Source: Pseudomonadota bacterium (lineage in GTDB: Bacteria > Pseudomonadota > Gammaproteobacteria > JAKAQQ01). From it: DNA of 64,000 nucleotides. This document shows positions 58,780 through 64,000 of this stretch, piece after piece. Both the position numbers and the translations under genes were made by a program. Location of the stretch: the NCBI GenBank assembly GCA_021798115.1, contig JAJZYM010000001.1:108421-172420 (forward strand), written 5' to 3'. How positions within the stretch are numbered: position 1 is the stretch's first letter; each line of letters begins with the position of its first letter. The notes beneath the pieces were generated by a model, which was not told the origin of the DNA, made no database searches, and saw only the letters and a program-made list of their open reading frames with translations.

Positions 58780-59228
58780 AGTCGCCACGCCTTGGCGAAC
58801 CGTCACCGTGTCGATCTCATCCTCGCCGGGAAGCCGCCGATTCAGACCCCGCGGCTGCGCCTCCACGGAGATTGTGCCCGACGGTTCCAAAGCCACACTG
58901 CAAGCCCTGAACCGCGGCCATGTTGGCCTGGACAGTGTGATCGACTCATACGCTTGGCGGCCGACAATGGCTTGGGGGAGATCGGCTACGGCAAGCCTTT
59001 CCGTGTGTATCACAACAAGGATGAGTTCGGCCGTGGACACGCCTCCATGAACGGGATCGAGGGCTCCCGGGGATTCGCCGAACCGGGCTGGCACGGTCTC
59101 GTGGCCTGAACAAGCCTGCGTTCCACCGCCTCTGAATCAGAGTGTAGGGTTCGGATCAACGATCACCGGCAAAGCCTGTATCAGCTTCTGCTGAAGTTGT
59201 ACCGGGACAGACCGCTGTTCGGTTCATG
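58780..59228 (+). pseudogene. IS1595-like transposase remnant (frameshifted)
   Basis: Pieces in different forward frames read EIVPDGSKATLQALNRGHVGLDSVIDSYAWR / GLGEIGYGKPFRVYHNKDEFGRGHASMNGIEG / VRINDHRQSLYQLLLKLYRDRPLFGS*. Confidence 0.65.
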
Positions 59229-59399
59229 ACCCTAAACAAAATCAATAATATAAAGTGACTCTTCTGATGCTGAAGAGTAGGATCTTGTGCAATCTACCAT
59301 GAATGGCCATATAATTTGAGGTTCAGTTTTCTTTTCTGACCCTCCCAGCCGCAGCGAGCGATTGAGCTGGCGATTCAGCCGGGAGGCGAGGTTCACTCC

Positions 59400-61274
59400 A
59401 TGAGCGATGACCGCAACACCCATCTTCTCCATCTCATCGCCAAAGGACGAGAGCAGGGGTATCTGACGTTCTCGGATATCAACGACTATCTCCCGAGCGA
59501 GGTCAGCGACCCCGAGCAGTTCGACGAAATCATCAGCGTCATCACGGAGATGGGGATTCCGGTCCACGAGACGGCCCCCGAGGATGAAACCCTGATCCTC
59601 AATTCGGGCTTCTCGATCCCGACCGACGAAGAAGTGGTCGAAGAGGCGGCCGCCACTCTGGCCAGCGTCGAGGCCGATTTCGGGCGCACAACCGACCCGG
59701 TACGCATGTACATGCGCGAGATGGGGCAAGTCGACCTCCTGACGCGCGAAGGTGAGATCCGGATCGCCAAACGGATTGAGGAAGGCCTCAACAAAATGTA
59801 CGTCGCACTCAGTACGTTTCCCGGCGCCCTCGCGCGGCTGCTGGCAGAGTACGAACGGGTCGGCAGCGGAGAACTCAAGCTGACCGAAGTCATCCTCGGG
59901 TTCCGCGACCCCAACACGGGCGTGAGCGTCGAGGCCAACGGACAGCCGACCCTGGCGCGGAGCACGACGGCGAACGCGGACGTGAAGGACGCGGCCGAAG
60001 CGAGCGGCGGCGAAGACGACGACCTCGAGGTCGACGACGAGGGCTCCGCTCCGGGGGAGACCGGACCAGACGCCGAAGCCGTCGCCGCACGCATGCGTGC
60101 GTTACATCGCTCCTACCAGCGGGCCATGCGGGCGCTGGCCAAGACGCCGGGGAAGATGCAGGCGTTCCGGGCCCTCAAGTCCGCGGCCGAGACCATGCGG
60201 ACGCTGCGTCTCGCACCGCGTGCCCAGGAACTTCTCACCCGTGAACTCCTTCAGACCATCGAGGAGATCCGGCGGATCGAACGGGCCGTTCACGAAATTT
60301 GCGTCGTTCGCGCGGGCATGCCACGCGAGGATTTTCTTCGCACCTTCCCACCTTCGTGCACCGATCCCCACTGGCTCGATCGTCACATCCGCGCCAAGCG
60401 CAAGTGGTCTTCAGCTCTGCGCGCCGGACGAAACGACGTGGTTGCACTTCAAGCCCGTCTCTCCGAGATCGAGGCGCTTCATCACCTCACGATCGCCGAC
60501 ATCAAGGAAATTCACCGTCAGCTCCTGCGCGGAGAGAGCCAGGCAAGGCGGGCCAAGAAAGAGATGGTTGAGGCCAACCTACGTCTCGTCATTTCCATCG
60601 CCAAAAAATACACGAACCGCGGTCTTCAGTTCCTGGATCTCATCCAGGAAGGGAACATCGGTCTCATGAAGGCTGTCGACAAGTTCGAGTACCGACGCGG
60701 CTACAAGTTCTCGACCTACGCCACGTGGTGGATTCGTCAAGCCATCACCCGCTCGATCGCCGACCAGGCGCGGACGATCCGCATCCCGGTTCATATGATT
60801 GAAACGATCAACAAACTCAACAGTGTCTCCCGCCAGCTTCTTCAGGAACTCGGACGCGAGCCCACGGCCTCGGAAGTCGCGGCGCGCATGGAGATGCCGG
60901 AAGACAAGGTGCGCAAGGTCATGCGTATCGCCAAGGAGCCGGTGTCGATGGAAAACCCCGTCGGCGAGGACGAGGATTCCCATATCGGTGACTTTCTTGT
61001 CGACGAGGCGAGTGTGAGCCCGGTCGAATCGACGACCTCGGAAAGCCTCACCACCACCACGCAGGACGTCCTCAATTCCCTCTCGCCCCGCGAGGCGAAA
61101 GTCGTCCGCATGCGCTTCGGCATCGGGATGAGCACCGAACACACCTTGGAAGAGGTCGGCAAGGAGTTCGAGGTCACCCGGGAACGAATCCGGCAGATCG
61201 AGTCGAAAGCCCTGCGCAAGCTCCGCCACCCCTCCCGGGCCGAGCGTCTGAAAAGTTTCCTCGACGAGAGCTGA
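59400..61274 (+). CDS. rpoD: RNA polymerase sigma-70 factor RpoD
   Basis: [102 protein letters not shown]. Confidence 0.97.
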   Translation: MSDDRNTHLLHLIAKGREQGYLTFSDINDYLPSEVSDPEQFDEIISVITEMGIPVHETAPEDETLILNSGFSIPTDEEVVEEAAATLASVEADFGRTTDPVRMYMREMGQVDLLTREGEIRIAKRIEEGLNKMYVALSTFPGALARLLAEYERVGSGELKLTEVILGFRDPNTGVSVEANGQPTLARSTTANADVKDAAEASGGEDDDLEVDDEGSAPGETGPDAEAVAARMRALHRSYQRAMRALAKTPGKMQAFRALKSAAETMRTLRLAPRAQELLTRELLQTIEEIRRIERAVHEICVVRAGMPREDFLRTFPPSCTDPHWLDRHIRAKRKWSSALRAGRNDVVALQARLSEIEALHHLTIADIKEIHRQLLRGESQARRAKKEMVEANLRLVISIAKKYTNRGLQFLDLIQEGNIGLMKAVDKFEYRRGYKFSTYATWWIRQAITRSIADQARTIRIPVHMIETINKLNSVSRQLLQELGREPTASEVAARMEMPEDKVRKVMRIAKEPVSMENPVGEDEDSHIGDFLVDEASVSPVESTTSESLTTTTQDVLNSLSPREAKVVRMRFGIGMSTEHTLEEVGKEFEVTRERIRQIESKALRKLRHPSRAERLKSFLDES

Positions 61275-61280
61275 AACCGC

Positions 61281-61949
61281 TCAGGTTTCCGCCCACAGAC
61301 GAATGAGATTGGCGTGGATCTTGTTCACGAGGCGCGCCTCCTCGCTCTGCGGGGCCACGTCCTGAACCCACCGCATGAGCCGCACGAGGTCGGCCACGAG
61401 ATCCCTCTTGGGCTCCTCGCGAATCGCGCTCTGGACGGTTGTGATGGCCGCAAGGCGCGCCCCCCGACGCACGGGCTCGACGCGGTGAATGTAGTAGGCC
61501 GGATACACCACCGCGGCTCCTGAGGACAACTTGACCGCCTGATCCCCATAGCCAGTTCTGATCACGAGTTCCCCCCCGTCGTATTCTTCCGGCGCGGAAA
61601 GAAAAAGCGTGACGGACAGATCGGCACGCATGGGCGGCGGTGGACCAAGAAGCGGGAAATCGACATGATCCTGGTAGTACATTCCGACGTCGTAGCGATT
61701 GAACATCGGGGTCATGATCCGTTGCGGGAGAGCCAGAAACTGGAACAGCTGATGACGCAGGAGTGCATCGCGGACAAACCCGCGGACGGCCTGCGTACGC
61801 TCGTCGTCGGCCAGCTGGAGATTGTTTTTCCGGCTCCGTGATCCGGGACCGGCCGTTTTTGTGCCGTCCGCAAAATCGAGGGTTTCGATCTGGGTTCGGA
61901 CGGTGCGCACTTCCTCGGCGGTGAGGACATTATCGATGGCAAGAAGCAT
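61281..61949 (-). CDS. PKHD-type Fe(II)/2-oxoglutarate-dependent hydroxylase
   Basis: FNRYDVGMYYQDHVDFPLL; YDGGELVI; YPAYYIHRVEPVRRGARLAAITTVQSAIRE. Confidence 0.9.
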   Translation of the reverse strand: MLLAIDNVLTAEEVRTVRTQIETLDFADGTKTAGPGSRSRKNNLQLADDERTQAVRGFVRDALLRHQLFQFLALPQRIMTPMFNRYDVGMYYQDHVDFPLLGPPPPMRADLSVTLFLSAPEEYDGGELVIRTGYGDQAVKLSSGAAVVYPAYYIHRVEPVRRGARLAAITTVQSAIREEPKRDLVADLVRLMRWVQDVAPQSEEARLVNKIHANLIRLWAET

Positions 61950-62066
61950 GTCGGAAGCGGGCCGGTTTCGTTCTCACCATTCTAAGACGGACCGCTCGCT
62001 GCTGCGGCACACGGGAGAAAACGGCAACACCTGCTAGAATTTCACCAGCCCCACGAGGATCACTCC

Positions 62067-63050
62067 ATGACCAAACCCGTCCGCATCGCCGTCACTGGCG
62101 CCGCCGGCAACATCGGCTACGCCCTCGTCTTCCGTCTCGCGGCGGGAGATCTCCTCGGACCGGATCAGCCCGTTGTCCTGCAACTTCTCGAAATCCCCCA
62201 GGCGGCCCAAGCTCTCGCGGGCGTCGTCATGGAGCTGGAGGACGGAGCGTTCCCTCTCCTCCACGATGTCGTGGCCAGCGATCGGGCGGAGGTAGCGTTC
62301 CGCGACGCCGACCTGGCGTTCCTCGTCGGCTCCCGCCCGCGTACCGCCGGCATGGAACGCAAGGATCTTCTCCGCGTGAACGCGGAGATCTTTGCCCACC
62401 AGGGACGCGCACTCGATCGGCACGCCGCCCGTGATGTGCGTGTTCTCGTCGTCGGCAACCCGGCCAACACCAACGCCCTGATTGCCGCGAGCAACGCCCC
62501 TTCGCTCTCTGCCCATCAGTTCAGCTCGATGATGCGCCTCGACCACAACCGTGCGGTCTCCGCGCTGGCCCGCAAGGCGGGGACCATGACCCGCGACGTC
62601 GATGGAATCGTCGTTTTCGGCAACCACTCGAGCACACAGTTCCCCTGCCTCGACCACGCGACGGTGCGGGGTCGAGCGGCGCTAGAGCTCGTCGAGCGAA
62701 GCTGGTACGAGAAGGAATTCATCCCCACCATCCAGCAACGCGGAGCCGCAGTCATCAAGACGAGGGGCGCCTCCTCGGCGGCTTCGGCAGCCTCCGCCGC
62801 ACTCGACCATATGCGGACCTGGATCCGGGGCACGGAGGGGTCCTCCTGGACCAGCATGGGGGTCGCGGCCGATGGGAGCTACGGTGTGGCCCCCGGCATT
62901 TTCTTCGGCTACCCCGTACGGACATCCGAGGGGGCCTACCGAGTGAACCAGGATCTCAAGCTCGATGAGTTTCAGAGGGCTCGGATCGCCGCCAGCGAAA
63001 AGGAGCTTCGTGAGGAACGCGAGGGGATCACCGATCTTCTTCCCCGTTAG
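62067..63050 (+). CDS. mdh: Malate dehydrogenase
   Basis: [25 protein letters not shown]-type NAD motif; [29 protein letters not shown]. Confidence 0.95.
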   Translation: MTKPVRIAVTGAAGNIGYALVFRLAAGDLLGPDQPVVLQLLEIPQAAQALAGVVMELEDGAFPLLHDVVASDRAEVAFRDADLAFLVGSRPRTAGMERKDLLRVNAEIFAHQGRALDRHAARDVRVLVVGNPANTNALIAASNAPSLSAHQFSSMMRLDHNRAVSALARKAGTMTRDVDGIVVFGNHSSTQFPCLDHATVRGRAALELVERSWYEKEFIPTIQQRGAAVIKTRGASSAASAASAALDHMRTWIRGTEGSSWTSMGVAADGSYGVAPGIFFGYPVRTSEGAYRVNQDLKLDEFQRARIAASEKELREEREGITDLLPR

Positions 63051-63280
63051 AGCCTGGCCGACACGAAAACAGCCTCCAGCCAAGGAAGGCTGAGGCAACA
63101 TCTTCATGATCCGGAGCTCTTGAGTCACCCGGACACTACTCCCTAGCCCAAGAGAACAGCCCCCGGTTCTGCGACCAAGCGTCCATCAATTTCTATTTCC
63201 AGAAACTCACACGACGGACCTTGGCCCCCTCTGCGTAATCACCAGGGCCTGTACCCAAAACGTCCCCCGGTTGATTCGAT

Positions 63281-63309
63281 TTGACAAAGGGTAAAATAGG
63301 TGTTATAGT
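63281..63309 (+). promoter_or_regulatory. Sigma-70-type promoter upstream of GntR gene
   Basis: TTGACA (63281-63286), 17-nt spacer, TATAGT (63304-63309), in a strongly AT-rich island. Confidence 0.65.
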
Positions 63310-63376
63310 TTAGTATATATCTACATGACATATATTTAACATTATATTTTCATTAAGTTTTATTGGATATCCCGCT

Positions 63377-63745
63377 TTGGCAGACTGGCTCCCCGATTCC
63401 CCGATCTACCTTCAAGTCCGCGAACGGCTTGCCGACATGATCCTTGACAGTCCTCTCCACGACGGCGACCCTCTCCCTTCGGTCCGCACGATCGCGAGCG
63501 ACTATCGGCTCAACCCACTGACCGTCCTCAGAGCCTTCCAGATGCTCGAGGATGAAGGGGTCATCGAAAAAAGACGCGGTATCGGCATGTTCGTCCGGCA
63601 GGGCGGCCGCGAGCGGCTTCTCGCCCTTGAGCGTGAAGTGTTCCGCACGCGTCACTGGCCCAAGATTCGCCGCACGATCAGCCGCCTCGGCCTCGATCCC
63701 GCAACACTGCTCAACTCTCCTCCGAATAAGGACCAGACACCATGA
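63377..63745 (+). CDS. GntR-family (YtrA-like) transcriptional regulator
   Basis: SPIYLQVRERLADMILDSPLHDGDPLPSVRTIASDYRLNPLTVLRAFQMLEDEGVIEKRRGIGMFV; TTG start. Confidence 0.88.
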   Translation: MADWLPDSPIYLQVRERLADMILDSPLHDGDPLPSVRTIASDYRLNPLTVLRAFQMLEDEGVIEKRRGIGMFVRQGGRERLLALEREVFRTRHWPKIRRTISRLGLDPATLLNSPPNKDQTP

Positions 63746-64000
63746 ACGATCCCATTGACGCCACAGGCCTTCGCAAAAACTACGGGGGGATTCGCGCTCT
63801 CGACGGAATCGATTTCCACGTTCCCCAAGGGGCTTTTGTGCTGCTTGTGGGACGCAACGGAGCCGGAAAGAGCACGTTACTCCGGGCACTTTCCGGCCAA
63901 ACCTTCGCGGAGGGCACCCTCCTCGTCCTCGGCTCGGATCCACGACGGCATCCGGGGCACCCCAACGCTCGCCTGGCGTACAGGGGGGAACGCCCCACCC
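63742..64000 (+). CDS. ABC transporter ATP-binding protein (truncated by window end)
   Basis: ATG at 63742 overlapping GntR stop; LVGRNGAGKSTLLRALSGQ Walker A; reading frame open to window end. Confidence 0.88.
   Translation, partial: MNDPIDATGLRKNYGGIRALDGIDFHVPQGAFVLLVGRNGAGKSTLLRALSGQTFAEGTLLVLGSDPRRHPGHPNARLAYRGERPT

Overview
High-GC, gammaproteobacterial-looking chromosomal window, read by hand from the sequence and the supplied ORF track (no searches run). The left end (1-7.7 kb) is an R64/PFGI-1-like type IVb pilus operon (PilN-O-P-Q-R-S-M?-V order) that abuts the 3' end of a tRNA-Arg(CCG). It is followed by mostly housekeeping genes: ubiK-like, rph, rdgB, pepN, hemW, rocD, cytochromes c, tatABC, dtd, rlmJ, an E1 dehydrogenase fusion with a glutaryl-CoA-dehydrogenase-like gene, an OprD-like porin, ECF sigma/anti-sigma, ybbA/ybbP/tesA, fadD, thiolase, hemH, tRNA-Ile2(CAU), rpsU-yqeY-dnaG...rpoD, mdh. 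Regions worth a second look: (i) a four-gene overlapping operon of KamA-type aminomutase, two tandem ATP-grasp ligases and a GNAT (49.1-52.9 kb), a candidate beta-amino-acid dipeptide/osmolyte pathway; (ii) an isolated conjugation-type cluster with FlhC/AcaC-like, DUF1845/AcaB-like and TraB/Lnt-like genes (20.0-22.7 kb); (iii) a DnaA-box cluster between rdgB and pepN; (iv) a ~4 kb interruption between dnaG and rpoD with a glycine-rich lipoprotein, an NVRGQ-repeat mini-protein and an IS1595-like transposase relic; (v) an AT-rich regulatory region before a GntR/ABC locus at the right edge. Family names are from recognition of motifs and overall sequence pattern and need HMM or structure confirmation.
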